Position numbers and translations under genes: made by a program
Assembly: GCF_021117425.1 (NCBI RefSeq)
Contig: NZ_CP088298.1
Coordinates: 992,001 to 1,056,000 of the forward strand
Source: Brevibacterium zhoupengii
GTDB taxonomy: Bacteria; Actinomycetota; Actinomycetes; Actinomycetales; Brevibacteriaceae
Direction of reading: 5' to 3'
Length of the DNA stretch: 64,000 nt
Notes under the pieces: model-generated
The model's database searches: none
What the model saw: the letters and a program-made list of their open reading frames with translations, nothing else
Told to the model about the DNA's origin: nothing
Shown: positions 25,545-33,512 of the stretch, piece after piece
Numbering within the stretch: the stretch's first letter is position 1
Layout: the number at the start of each line of letters is the position of its first letter

Positions 25545-26923
25545 TAGCCCAGAAGCGAACGCCCAGGTCGCGCACGTCAGGCAAGACGGGCCTGGCCTCG
25601 TGGCTCGGCGGAGCACTGCTCAACATCTTCGCCGCCCTGGGTGTCGTGTGCATCGTTCTCGTCATCCTCAGCTTCGTCTTCAACGTGTCGATCATGATGT
25701 TCCGCACCGGATCGATGAGCCCGACGATCACCGCCGGCTCAATCGCCTTCGTCCACGAGATCCCGGCCGAGGAGATGGAAGTCGGAGACATCATCACCGC
25801 CGACCGTGGTGAGAAGGTTCTGCCGGTGACGCACCGCGTGACATCGATTCTGGATACCGATGCTCAGTCCGGTGTGGTCACCTTCGAGATGAAGGGCGAC
25901 GCCAACGAGGCGAAGGACCCAGAGCCCTACACCGCGGACACCGTGCGACGGGTCATGTTCTCGATTCCGGGAGTGGCCCCGACCATTCAGCAGTTCCGCG
26001 ATCCCTTCGTGCTTGGCGGAATCACGATCGCAGCGTCTCTGCTCGTCGTCTGGGCCTTCTGGCCACGACGTGAGGAAGAAGAGGACAGTGATGAAAACGC
26101 CGAGGCGGGTGACAGCACTCCCAACGAGGCCGCGGCCTCGATGCTCGAAGAATCCCAATCAGCTGTAACCCGCTCACCGAAGCACGCCCTCGCCCTCCCC
26201 GTCGCAGCGCTGTTGTTGGCAACGAGCAGTGGCCCATTCCCAGCAATCGACCCAGCGTCCTCGATGATCGCGGCTGCTTCCACCACCGCCAGCGACACCG
26301 CCACAACCAACACCGCCGCCGAGGCGCGCGGCCAGTACCTGCGCATGCGTGCCGTCGGTGACGAGTCGAGAATGCTCAATCTCAGCCCCGGTGCCTCAGC
26401 GGACTGGACAGTCGACGTCTGGGCTGATGCCCCGGAACCAGGGACAGTGGAGTTGGAGATCGGTTCTGGGCAACTGACAGAAGCGATCGCCAACGAACTG
26501 CTCGTTGATGTCCGGGCTTGCGAAGAGATCGTGTCGATGAACAAGTGCGCCGGCGGCGGTGAAGAACTGATCCACCAAACCCCACTCAGTGAGCTCGGCG
26601 CAGATCCCGAGAATAATCGGCCGCTCCTCGACATGCCCAGTGACGAGAAGCGCCGAGTGCAAGTGACTGTCACCCTGGCCCAAAGCGCCGACGCCGAGGC
26701 AGTCTCCGGCCAGCGAAGCAGTGTGCGACTGACAGCGATCGGCCAAGGAGAAGAAGTCTCGCTGGGTCCTGGCGACCCGGGAACCCCTGGCGATCCCGAC
26801 GCCCCCGGTGACCTCCCACGAACTGGCATCGAAGGCTGGCTGTGGATTCTGCTTGCCGCCTGCGCACTCATCGCAGCAGGATCAGTCGTCGTCGCACGAA
26901 CACGAAGTCGGAGGAAATCATGA
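25541..26923 (+). CDS. SipW-like signal peptidase I fused to an LPxTG-anchored ectodomain
   Basis: 460 residues with an unusual composition. Residues 1-175 are an ER-type signal peptidase (S26B): membrane helix 22-50, catalytic Ser58 in TGSMSPTI, catalytic His98 in PVTHRV in place of the Lys of ordinary bacterial enzymes, and a second helix about 156-175. An acidic cytoplasmic linker (176-212) leads to a third hydrophobic stretch (215-230). Residues 235-420 form an extracellular domain with two Cys (ACEE, NKCAG). The tail is a Pro/Gly/Asp run, LPRTG (425-429), a helix and RTRSRRKS, a sortase sorting signal. An out-of-frame ATG at 26091 behind purine-rich sequence hints at two ancestral genes. 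Confidence 0.85.
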   Translation: MIAQKRTPRSRTSGKTGLASWLGGALLNIFAALGVVCIVLVILSFVFNVSIMMFRTGSMSPTITAGSIAFVHEIPAEEMEVGDIITADRGEKVLPVTHRVTSILDTDAQSGVVTFEMKGDANEAKDPEPYTADTVRRVMFSIPGVAPTIQQFRDPFVLGGITIAASLLVVWAFWPRREEEEDSDENAEAGDSTPNEAAASMLEESQSAVTRSPKHALALPVAALLLATSSGPFPAIDPASSMIAAASTTASDTATTNTAAEARGQYLRMRAVGDESRMLNLSPGASADWTVDVWADAPEPGTVELEIGSGQLTEAIANELLVDVRACEEIVSMNKCAGGGEELIHQTPLSELGADPENNRPLLDMPSDEKRRVQVTVTLAQSADAEAVSGQRSSVRLTAIGQGEEVSLGPGDPGTPGDPDAPGDLPRTGIEGWLWILLAACALIAAGSVVVARTRSRRKS

Positions 26924-27462
26924 CTCAGCCCCCTAGGCATCAGCTGCTTCGCAGTCGGCGAATCCGTGTCCTCATCACCGGGCTCTTCCTCATTGTGCTC
27001 GTGCTTGGACTCTCGGGCGTGCGTTCGACGATGGCTGGGTGGACTGACTCACAAGAGGCCGCAGGGTCGTTCGAGGCCGCGACGATCCCAGGGCCAACCT
27101 TAACCAAATCCTGCGAATACAAGAGTGGCGTATTGGGTTTGGGCGCCCGGGTTGTAGTGCATTGGCGGCTGCCGGCGGGCTATCAACTCGATGACATCGT
27201 CGTTGAAGCTTCCACCAAGGGTCTTGGGTCTTTATTGGCTCCAATTACTGGATTCACTCTTTCAGAGAACACCACCTCCACTGGCAACGGCACATATAAA
27301 ACAGAGGTGCCTACCAATCTCCTCGGCGGACTGCTTGGCCTCGGAGACGAACTGGAAATCGCGTTCTTTGCCGAGCATGAAAGCGGCTGGCGGTCAAAAC
27401 CCACCTCCGTTGCGAGCAACGCTGGACTTCTCGGGATAGGAAACTGCCGCAACCTGACTTAG
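26920..27462 (+). CDS. Secreted protein with SipW-type signal peptide, paralogue 3
   Basis: 180 residues. The hydrophobic segment (RRIRVLITGLFLIVLVLGL) followed by MAGWTDSQEAAGSFEAA repeats the W-T-D-x-x-x-A-x-G-S/T-F boundary of the other two, so the neighbouring peptidase should process it. The mature part differs: it has a Cys pair (KSCEYK and GNCRNLT) bracketing a domain with SGVLGLGARVVVHWRLP that resembles a fibronectin-like or pilin-tip fold. The start overlaps the peptidase stop (ATGA) behind CGGAGGA. Its 3' half has lower GC than the neighbours. Its stop overlaps a convergent stop. Confidence 0.75.
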   Translation: MTQPPRHQLLRSRRIRVLITGLFLIVLVLGLSGVRSTMAGWTDSQEAAGSFEAATIPGPTLTKSCEYKSGVLGLGARVVVHWRLPAGYQLDDIVVEASTKGLGSLLAPITGFTLSENTTSTGNGTYKTEVPTNLLGGLLGLGDELEIAFFAEHESGWRSKPTSVASNAGLLGIGNCRNLT

Positions 27463-28259
27463 ACCCCCACCACAGTCTCCGCCCCATCCGCCACGGTCAG
27501 CCGCATCGCCGTATTCTGCTCGATGAGGTTCCAGCCCTTATGGTCCAGGCCCGAAGACGACACGATCATCGCACCGTCGTCGAAGTGCTGCCAGCTCATC
27601 CGGTAGTAGTGGTCCTTATGGTCCAGCGGCAGCTCACCGCCCGTGCCCGAGGTGTCGAAGCTCTGATAGGGAATCGCCGTTCCCGCGGTCGCGTGGACGA
27701 CGACCATCTCTTCGGCGCTGAGGACGAGCAGGTTGATCCCCGGATGGTCGAAGTCTGCCCGCAGCATCCGCACGGTCGCGACCGTTGCATCGAACAGTGT
27801 CTCGCCCTCATCCACGCGTCGAAGAATGAGTGCAAAGATGATGGCACTGTCTGTGGTCCCGCCGATGCGCTCCACCTCGGCGGTCGTGACATATTCGCGC
27901 AGTCGTTCGATCGGATGCACGGAACCGTTGTGAGCAAGAGCAATGTCTGCAGCCAGGAACGGGTGAGTGTTCTCCTCGTGCACGTCCATCCCCGCTGTCG
28001 CCATCCGCAGGTGGAAGATTCGACCGATGCTCGTCTCCGCATCAAGTGCATCCGTCAACTGTGGATCATCGGCACCTTCACGTGGTCTACGGAAGCGCTT
28101 GACCACCTCGGCGTCGGTGGGATCAGTACTGATCCACGCGGTGCCCCACCCGTCGTCGTGCAATCTGCCCAAATCTTGCCATTGCCGGCATTCGTCGGTG
28201 CCGATGAGGTCCGCTGCGCTCGCCGGAGTGGGGGAGATGTAGCCGAGAAGTCTGCACAT
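27459..28259 (-). CDS. Class II glutamine amidotransferase
   Basis: 266 residues starting MCRLLGYI, so that after Met removal Cys2 is the N-terminal nucleophile of the Ntn fold. HDDGWGTAWIS and NTHPFLAADIALAHNGSV are the glutamine-binding and oxyanion segments. It resembles the stand-alone GATase domains of the YafJ/EgtC type, which hydrolyse the amide of glutamine or a glutamyl substrate. No partner synthetase or ergothioneine gene is adjacent. The stop overlaps by four bases the convergent stop of the surface-protein operon. Confidence 0.85.
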   Translation of the reverse strand: MCRLLGYISPTPASAADLIGTDECRQWQDLGRLHDDGWGTAWISTDPTDAEVVKRFRRPREGADDPQLTDALDAETSIGRIFHLRMATAGMDVHEENTHPFLAADIALAHNGSVHPIERLREYVTTAEVERIGGTTDSAIIFALILRRVDEGETLFDATVATVRMLRADFDHPGINLLVLSAEEMVVVHATAGTAIPYQSFDTSGTGGELPLDHKDHYYRMSWQHFDDGAMIVSSSGLDHKGWNLIEQNTAMRLTVADGAETVVGV

Positions 28260-28318
28260 GGTTCCAGGCTACGTCCGGTGGATACATCGACTGCGAAGTG
28301 TGAATTGGTTAGACTGTA

Positions 28319-28346
28319 ACTAACAGATAGTTGATTAAGTGTTAGT
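28319..28346 (+). promoter_or_regulatory. Inverted repeat in the Fic gene promoter
   Basis: ACTAAC (28319-28324) and GTTAGT (28341-28346) flank an AT-rich core, and another GTTAG lies at 28308-28312. It lies 15 bases before the Fic start codon, overlapping the likely promoter. Suggestive of an operator; autoregulation is an inference. Confidence 0.35.
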
Positions 28347-28360
28347 AAGGAGCTCGCGCA

Positions 28361-29584
28361 ATGACGGTTATCGAGGTCCCGGTACCCTCGCTGGATAGTG
28401 AGGAACTGAGTTGGTCACCAGTCAATCCGGACATGTTCAGCCGTCGAGAGGTTCAGCGCCAGACCGGTATCTATCGTGCCGCCTTAGTGCCGGAGATCGC
28501 TGCGTGGGAGGTGCATCTTCCGGCTGACATGCATGCTGACGTCGACGATGCCACCGGAGCTTTGGCGCGGGTCGACGGATTCGCAGCAGGAAAACTGGGT
28601 GCAGGTGATCGCATCGGCAGCCCTATGCCGGCCATTCTGCTGCGGACCGAGAGTGCATCCAGCTCACAAATCGAGCAGCTGACAACATCGGCTCTTCAGC
28701 TTGCACTTGCCGCCATTGACGAGACGACGAAAGCCAATGCCACAACCGTTCTGGGCAACGTGCATGCCATGGAGACTGCGATCGGAGTGTCGGGTGAGAT
28801 TTCGCTCCAGTCGATTCTCGACATGCACAGGGCTCTGCTGAAGAGTGATCGGATGATGGCTTCCGAAGCAGGACGGTTCCGTGAGCAGCAAGTGTGGATC
28901 GGACCGGGAGGAAGCGGGCCGCTGCTCGCCGATTTTGTACCGCCGGCGCACCCTCGGATTCCTTCTGCCATGGAAGATCTCGTCGAATTCATCGCGCGAG
29001 AAGATCTTCCCGTGCTAGTACAGGCTGCCGTCGCACATGCGCAGTTCGAGACCATTCACCCGTTTGCAGACGGTAATGGCAGAACCGGCCGAGCTCTGGT
29101 GCACGCAATTCTCAAGGAGAAGGGGCTCGTCACCACTTCGGTGATACCGATCTCAGCAGGACTGCTCACAGACATCGGTGCGTACTTCGCCGCGCTCGGT
29201 GCATTTCGCTCCGGTGATGCAGGGCCGATTATTGCTCAGTTCACGCGTGCCGCACGGTTTGCCAGCCATGCGGGCAGACAGCTCATGGACGAGTTGCTCA
29301 CCGTGCTGCAGGAGATGAAGCAGGCGCTGGCAGGGGTCAGGCGCGACTCTGCGTCATGGACATTGCTGCCCACACTGATTGCACAGCCAGTGGTCAATCT
29401 CAGCTTCGTCGCTGCCGCACTGGGGACAAGCCAGGTGACTGCGTTGCGTGCGATCGACACGTTGGTCGATCGCGGCATTCTTATCGAGGAAACAGGACGC
29501 AGAAGGAACCGTGTCTGGCGCCAACCAGGTGTGCTCAGCGTTCTCGACGACTTCGCGGACAGTGCGCGACGAAGCGGGCGGTGA
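28361..29584 (+). CDS. Fic family protein (AMP transferase type) with C-terminal winged helix
   Basis: 407 residues. The Fic active-site motif HPFADGNGRTGR begins at His233. N-terminal to it (about residues 96-106) is SASSSQIEQL, matching the (S/T)xxxE inhibitory helix of class II Fic proteins, although the usual following Gly/Asn is Gln. The C-terminal 80 residues form a winged helix (LGTSQVTALRAIDTLVDRGIL). Fic enzymes transfer AMP to a target hydroxyl; this layout is that of auto-inhibited, chromosomally encoded Fic proteins. Start behind AAGGAG. A macrodomain gene follows after 13 bases. Confidence 0.88.
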   Translation: MTVIEVPVPSLDSEELSWSPVNPDMFSRREVQRQTGIYRAALVPEIAAWEVHLPADMHADVDDATGALARVDGFAAGKLGAGDRIGSPMPAILLRTESASSSQIEQLTTSALQLALAAIDETTKANATTVLGNVHAMETAIGVSGEISLQSILDMHRALLKSDRMMASEAGRFREQQVWIGPGGSGPLLADFVPPAHPRIPSAMEDLVEFIAREDLPVLVQAAVAHAQFETIHPFADGNGRTGRALVHAILKEKGLVTTSVIPISAGLLTDIGAYFAALGAFRSGDAGPIIAQFTRAARFASHAGRQLMDELLTVLQEMKQALAGVRRDSASWTLLPTLIAQPVVNLSFVAAALGTSQVTALRAIDTLVDRGILIEETGRRRNRVWRQPGVLSVLDDFADSARRSGR

Positions 29585-29597
29585 TTAGACTCGGACC

Positions 29598-30131
29598 ATG
29601 AAGATCACGGTACTCGAGGGAGACATCACCGAGGCCTCCGTGGACGCGATCGTCAACGCCGCGAACTCAAGTCTGCTCGGCGGTGGCGGTGTCGACGGTG
29701 CCATCCACAAAGCGGCCGGGCCCGAGCTGCTCGAAGCCTGCCGAGAGGTACGCCAAACCAGCCACCCACGTGGACTTCCTGCAGGTCAGGCTGTCGCCAC
29801 GACCGCCGGTGCCCTCAAAGCAAGGTGGGTCATCCACACCGTCGGCCCGAACCGCCATCAAGGCGAAGCCGACCCCGAGGTGCTCGAATCCTGCTTCGAA
29901 GCCAGCCTCAACGTGGCAGCGGAACTCGGCGCCACCTCGGTGGCCTTCCCGGCTATCGGCGGGGGAGTCTACGGCTGGTCGGCCAGGGACGTCGCCGAGG
30001 CGGCCCACTCCGTGATCGTCGAAGGCCGCGAACGCGGGCGCTGGGAGCAGGTCGCCGAGGTGGTCTTCGTCCTCTTCAGCGACTCGATGACGAGCGTGTT
30101 CTGCCAGGTCTTCGACCACGACCAGTGGTGA
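29598..30131 (+). CDS. Macrodomain protein (ADP-ribose / O-acetyl-ADP-ribose hydrolase type)
   Basis: 177 residues, single macrodomain. VDAIVNAANSSLLGGGGVDGAIHKAAG is the MacroD/YmdB-type substrate loop and AFPAIGGGVYGW the phosphate-binding loop. Such enzymes remove ADP-ribose or acetyl groups from ADP-ribosylated molecules. It lies 13 bases after the Fic gene, so it is probably co-transcribed. A functional pairing with Fic is an inference. Housekeeping deacetylase function is the conservative reading. Confidence 0.88.
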   Translation: MKITVLEGDITEASVDAIVNAANSSLLGGGGVDGAIHKAAGPELLEACREVRQTSHPRGLPAGQAVATTAGALKARWVIHTVGPNRHQGEADPEVLESCFEASLNVAAELGATSVAFPAIGGGVYGWSARDVAEAAHSVIVEGRERGRWEQVAEVVFVLFSDSMTSVFCQVFDHDQW

Positions 30132-30153
30132 GAACTGGGGTTACGCTCTAATT

Positions 30154-30486
30154 ATGGCCGCAACGTACGAAGAGTTCATGACCATCCCCTTCGCCGCCGC
30201 TGACGTCTGGCGAAGAGCCATCGAGGTGATCAACAAGCAGCCGGGTGTCGCTGGTGTGCACATGCAGCCTGGCCGTCTGAGCGCGTCGGTCAACGTGAAT
30301 TGGCGACGCTGGAGAGAGAACCTCACCGTCAACGTCGACGAGGTGCCTGGCGGGACGGTCGTGCGCATCCGAAGCGAGTGCGCGTTTCCGCTCCAGATCA
30401 TCGACTGGGGAAAGAATCGGGAGAACGTGTCCCAGATCAGGCGAGGGCTCGAGCCTCCCCACGCACCGGAAGTAGGAAGACGATGA
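30154..30486 (+). CDS. Hypothetical protein
   Basis: 110 residues, no family recognised. It has a VWRRAIEVINKQPGVAGV helix and alternating beta segments (RLSASVNVNWRRWRENLTVNV), which could form a small alpha/beta sandwich. Its stop overlaps the start of the VOC gene (ATGA), so they are coupled, and it starts 22 bases after the macrodomain gene. The ribosome site is weak. No function is proposed. Confidence 0.6.
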   Translation: MAATYEEFMTIPFAAADVWRRAIEVINKQPGVAGVHMQPGRLSASVNVNWRRWRENLTVNVDEVPGGTVVRIRSECAFPLQIIDWGKNRENVSQIRRGLEPPHAPEVGRR

Positions 30487-30851
30487 AGATCCGCGACGTC
30501 ATCCCCGACATTCCGGTATCCGACATCGAGGCGGCCCGAGGATTCTACGAAGACTTCCTCGGCCTGGGCACCGAAGAGTTCAACTTGGGCTGGGTGGCCC
30601 GCTTCACCTCGGCGGAGACCGGAGCCCACGTCCAGCTCGTCACGAAGGACGCCACCGCTCCCATCACCCCGGTGCTCTCGCTCAAGGTCGATGACATCGA
30701 TGCCGCCTACGCCGAGGCTGTCGACCGTGGCCTCGACATCGTCCATCCGCTGACGACCGAAGATTGGGGAGTAACGCGCTTCTTCGTCCGCGACCCCGAC
30801 GGCAACGCCATCAACATCACCCAACACCGGGCGACCGAAGACAGGGAATGA
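30483..30851 (+). CDS. VOC-superfamily (glyoxalase/bleomycin resistance-like) protein
   Basis: 122 residues with one vicinal-oxygen-chelate domain: IPVSDIEAARGFYEDFLGL opens the first beta-alpha-beta-beta-beta unit and TRFFVRDPDGNAINITQH closes the second. A usual metal ligand pattern is only partly kept (no early His), so it may bind rather than turn over a ligand. Coupled upstream by ATGA; the decarboxylase alpha gene starts 8 bases downstream. The substrate is unknown. Confidence 0.8.
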   Translation: MKIRDVIPDIPVSDIEAARGFYEDFLGLGTEEFNLGWVARFTSAETGAHVQLVTKDATAPITPVLSLKVDDIDAAYAEAVDRGLDIVHPLTTEDWGVTRFFVRDPDGNAINITQHRATEDRE

Positions 30852-30859
30852 GGAATTCC

Positions 30860-31402
30860 ATGACAACGAAGTCATATACGCAGGCCGTCGCCGATGGGAT
30901 CTGGAGCGCCGGTACCGACCTCATCGGCTACGTACCCTCGGTCACCATCGCCCCTGTCATCGACCATCTGATCACCGCCGACGGTGGGACTGCCGGAATC
31001 TCAGAGCGAGTGAAGCCGCTCTCCCGCGAGGAAGAAGCGGTCGGAGTCCTCGGTGCCCTGCCGCTGGCCGGAAAGTTCGGGGCGATCGTCATGCAGGACA
31101 ACGGCTTCGGCAACAGCCTCACGGCACTGACGACGTTCTCGCTGTCCTACCATCTGCCGCTGCTCATCTTCGCCAATACCCGTGGCGGCCCGGGGGAGTA
31201 CAACTCGATGATCCATTCGATCAGCCAGCCGATGCCGACGATCCTGCGCACTGCGGGACTCCACGTTCTCGAGCTCGATCGTCGTTCATCGTCCGAGGAT
31301 TGGGAGCAGACCGTCGCCGAGGCGGGTGTTCATGCTCGTATGACCTATCGTCCCGTCGTTGTCCTCGGCTCCTTCTGGAACACCGATGGGAAGGTGGCCT
31401 GA
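30860..31402 (+). CDS. ThDP-dependent decarboxylase, alpha (PYR) subunit, sulfopyruvate/phosphonopyruvate decarboxylase-like
   Basis: 180 residues equal to the PYR domain of two-gene ThDP decarboxylases (ComD type). The ThDP-activating Glu is in SREEEAVGVLGAL, and NGFGNSLTALTTFSLSYHLPLL follows. With the beta subunit it would decarboxylate a 2-oxo acid with an acidic group, such as sulfopyruvate or phosphonopyruvate. I start at 30860, behind GAGGAATT; an upstream ATG at 30848 overlaps the VOC stop. No coenzyme M or phosphonate gene is nearby, so the substrate is open. Confidence 0.8.
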   Translation: MTTKSYTQAVADGIWSAGTDLIGYVPSVTIAPVIDHLITADGGTAGISERVKPLSREEEAVGVLGALPLAGKFGAIVMQDNGFGNSLTALTTFSLSYHLPLLIFANTRGGPGEYNSMIHSISQPMPTILRTAGLHVLELDRRSSSEDWEQTVAEAGVHARMTYRPVVVLGSFWNTDGKVA

Positions 31403-31403
31403 G

Positions 31404-31994
31404 ATGAAGCGCATCGAAGCACTCGAGGTCCTCAACGGGCTGACCGCCGAACTGCCGGTCGTCGTGACGTGCGCGGCGACGAGTCGTGAACTGGCCTCCG
31501 TGGAGAACCGGGACAACCACTTCTATGTCCTCGACTCGATGGGCCTTGTCGGCTCCATTACTACCGGTCTCGCCATGGCGGCCAAGGACTCAAACCTGCC
31601 CAAGGTCATCGGGCTTGAAGGCGACGGGTCCCTGCTGATGAACCCGAACGTGCTGCCCACCGGAGGATTCCTAGGAGCCGAGAAACTGTTTCTCATCGTC
31701 CTCGACAATCAGGTGTACGGATCGACCGCAGGGCTGCCGACCTATTCCTCACGCGTCGACCTCGGTAAACTCGCCGAAGCCGCGGGCTGGACGGTCGGCC
31801 GAGCCGAGGACGCAGCTCAGCTGCGCGACGAATTCGATCGCCTGCTGACGACGACCGGGCCGACGCTGCTGCATGTGAGCATCGAGGCAGGCAATGCCGC
31901 CGATATTCCCAAGCTCCTCGTCGACCCGGTCGTACTCGCCCACCGCTTCCAGTCGTGGCTGACAGCGAGGCTCGAACCTCACGCCGCCGTGTAG
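31404..31994 (+). CDS. ThDP-dependent decarboxylase, beta (PP) subunit
   Basis: 196 residues, the PP domain that holds thiamine diphosphate: EGDGSLLMNPNVLPTGG contains the GDG...N metal-diphosphate motif. It starts one base after the alpha stop, so the two subunits are made together. Residues 120-175 carry the helix that would contact the alpha subunit. Its last 16 bases overlap the end of a convergent SDR gene. Same substrate uncertainty as the alpha subunit. Confidence 0.8.
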   Translation: MKRIEALEVLNGLTAELPVVVTCAATSRELASVENRDNHFYVLDSMGLVGSITTGLAMAAKDSNLPKVIGLEGDGSLLMNPNVLPTGGFLGAEKLFLIVLDNQVYGSTAGLPTYSSRVDLGKLAEAAGWTVGRAEDAAQLRDEFDRLLTTTGPTLLHVSIEAGNAADIPKLLVDPVVLAHRFQSWLTARLEPHAAV

Positions 31995-32737
31995 CCGCCG
32001 TCGATGAGGTAGTAGGCGCCGGTGACGAACGAAGCGTCGTCCGAGAGCAGGAAGTTCACGACCTTGGCGACCTCCTCGGCGGTGCCCAAGCGGCCGAGCG
32101 GGTGCTTGGCCTTAAGTCCTTCGAGGGTCTCCGCGTCGAGACTGCTCTCGACCAGCGGTGTCATGATGTAGCCGGGTCCCACCGAGTTGATGCGCAGGCC
32201 CTGTGCTCCGTATTCGGCGGCGGCGTTCTTCGTGATCCCGACGACGCCGTGCTTGGCTGCGGTGTAGGCGCCGCTGTTGATCGCAGCGACCGAACCGTGA
32301 ATCGAGGCCATATTGACGATGGCGCTGTCCTTGGCTCCGGCCTTGAGCATCGCGGGAATCTGGTAGCGCATGCCGTAGAGCACGCCGTTGAGGTTGATGT
32401 CGATGACCTTGTCCCAGTCATCGAGGTCAGTCTCACCTGCAGGCGCAGGTGCCCCGCCGATGCCGGCATTGTTCACGGCATAGTTGAGGCCGCCATACGT
32501 GTCGACGGCGAACTGGACGACCTTCTCAGAGTCTTCCTTCGCGGCCGTGTCCTGCTTGATCGCCGAGGCGGTTCCACCGTTCCCGGTGATCGCGTCGACA
32601 ACGCGCTGGGCGGCGTCGAGATTGATGTCGGTGACGACGACGTTCGCGCCCTTGGCTGCGAGTTCCTTGCTGATGGCTTCGCCGAGGCCGGAGCCTCCGC
32701 CGGTGACGAGTGCGACCTTGCCCGTGAAATCTGCCAT
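31979..32737 (-). CDS. Short-chain dehydrogenase/reductase
   Basis: 252 residues, classical SDR. Cofactor motif TGGGSGLGEAI, NNAG at about residue 85, catalytic Ser in VNMASIHGS, and YTAAKHG with the Tyr/Lys pair. The Asp after strand 2 (VVTDINLD) suggests NAD(H) rather than NADP(H). It oxidises or reduces an alcohol/ketone substrate that cannot be named. Convergent with the decarboxylase operon and overlapping its end. Confidence 0.88.
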   Translation of the reverse strand: MADFTGKVALVTGGGSGLGEAISKELAAKGANVVVTDINLDAAQRVVDAITGNGGTASAIKQDTAAKEDSEKVVQFAVDTYGGLNYAVNNAGIGGAPAPAGETDLDDWDKVIDINLNGVLYGMRYQIPAMLKAGAKDSAIVNMASIHGSVAAINSGAYTAAKHGVVGITKNAAAEYGAQGLRINSVGPGYIMTPLVESSLDAETLEGLKAKHPLGRLGTAEEVAKVVNFLLSDDASFVTGAYYLIDGGYTAA

Positions 32738-32888
32738 TGTGATGACCTTCTTCCATTATCCGACGAGCCCAGAGTTTGTGGCTCTCACCAGGGGCAACGA
32801 AGTTCAGAGCACCGAAATTCCGTCTCCTCGGTCACGTCGCCTGCTACCAGCCTTGCCACCGCCGTCCACCGGTGGTTCAATTGAGAGA

Positions 32889-32913
32889 AAGTGATTGTCA
32901 AATGCAATCACTT
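32889..32913. promoter_or_regulatory. Perfect 9-bp inverted repeat upstream of DHFR-like gene
   Basis: AAGTGATTG-TCAAATG-CAATCACTT, 9-bp perfect arms and a 7-base spacer, ending 17 bases before the start codon at 32931. It fits a MarR- or TetR-type operator over the ribosome site. The 193-base divergent gap with the SDR gene holds nothing else recognisable. Confidence 0.5.
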
Positions 32914-32930
32914 CTGCTCAAGGAGGAGCG

Positions 32931-33509
32931 ATGGCAAGAGTCACATGGGGTTTCACGGCGTCACTCGATGGGTTCATCACCGGCCCGAATCACGATATGT
33001 CCTGGATGTCCGGTCTCGGTTCGCTCTCTGACGGCACCGTGGAGGACCTCGCCTCCCAGGTCGCCGTCATCATCTCCGGCCGTCGTGGCTATGACGCCGC
33101 AAAGGCCCAGGCGGCCGAGCGCGACGAGCTGACCTCCGAGGCCTACGGCGGGGCGTGGGAGGGTACCGAGTTCATCCTCACCCACCGTCCCGAGGAGCTC
33201 GCCGAGGACACTGCGATCACTGCTGTGAACTGCTCCATCGCCGAGGTGGTCGATCGGGCCCGGACCATCGCCGGCGATCGAGACATCCAGATCATCAGCG
33301 CCGACATCGGTCGGCAGGCGCTCGAGGTCGATCTCATCGACGAGATGCAGGTCTTCGTCGCGCCCATCTTCCTCGGCGACGGCACACGTATCTTTGACGT
33401 GCCCGGTGGCCGACGCGTCTATTGGGAGCTGGCTGAGGTCGACGAGGCGAACACAAGTGCTTGGTTTCGCAGGTTTCGTCCGCGCCGCCAACAGGATCTC
33501 ACGCCATAA
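32931..33509 (+). CDS. Dihydrofolate reductase family protein (RibD C-terminal-like)
   Basis: 192 residues with a RibD_C/DHFR-like fold: VTWGFTASLDGFITGPNHDMSWM at the N-terminus, VIISGRRGYDAAK in the middle and LIDEMQVFVAPIFLGDGTRIF near the end. Such small reductases are often annotated as bifunctional deaminase-reductases, but their substrate is usually unknown. Start chosen behind GGAGGAGCG. A perfect inverted repeat sits just upstream, suggesting control by an unlinked regulator. The stop is close to the convergent alarmone synthetase stop. Confidence 0.82.
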   Translation: MARVTWGFTASLDGFITGPNHDMSWMSGLGSLSDGTVEDLASQVAVIISGRRGYDAAKAQAAERDELTSEAYGGAWEGTEFILTHRPEELAEDTAITAVNCSIAEVVDRARTIAGDRDIQIISADIGRQALEVDLIDEMQVFVAPIFLGDGTRIFDVPGGRRVYWELAEVDEANTSAWFRRFRPRRQQDLTP

Positions 33510-33512
33510 AGT

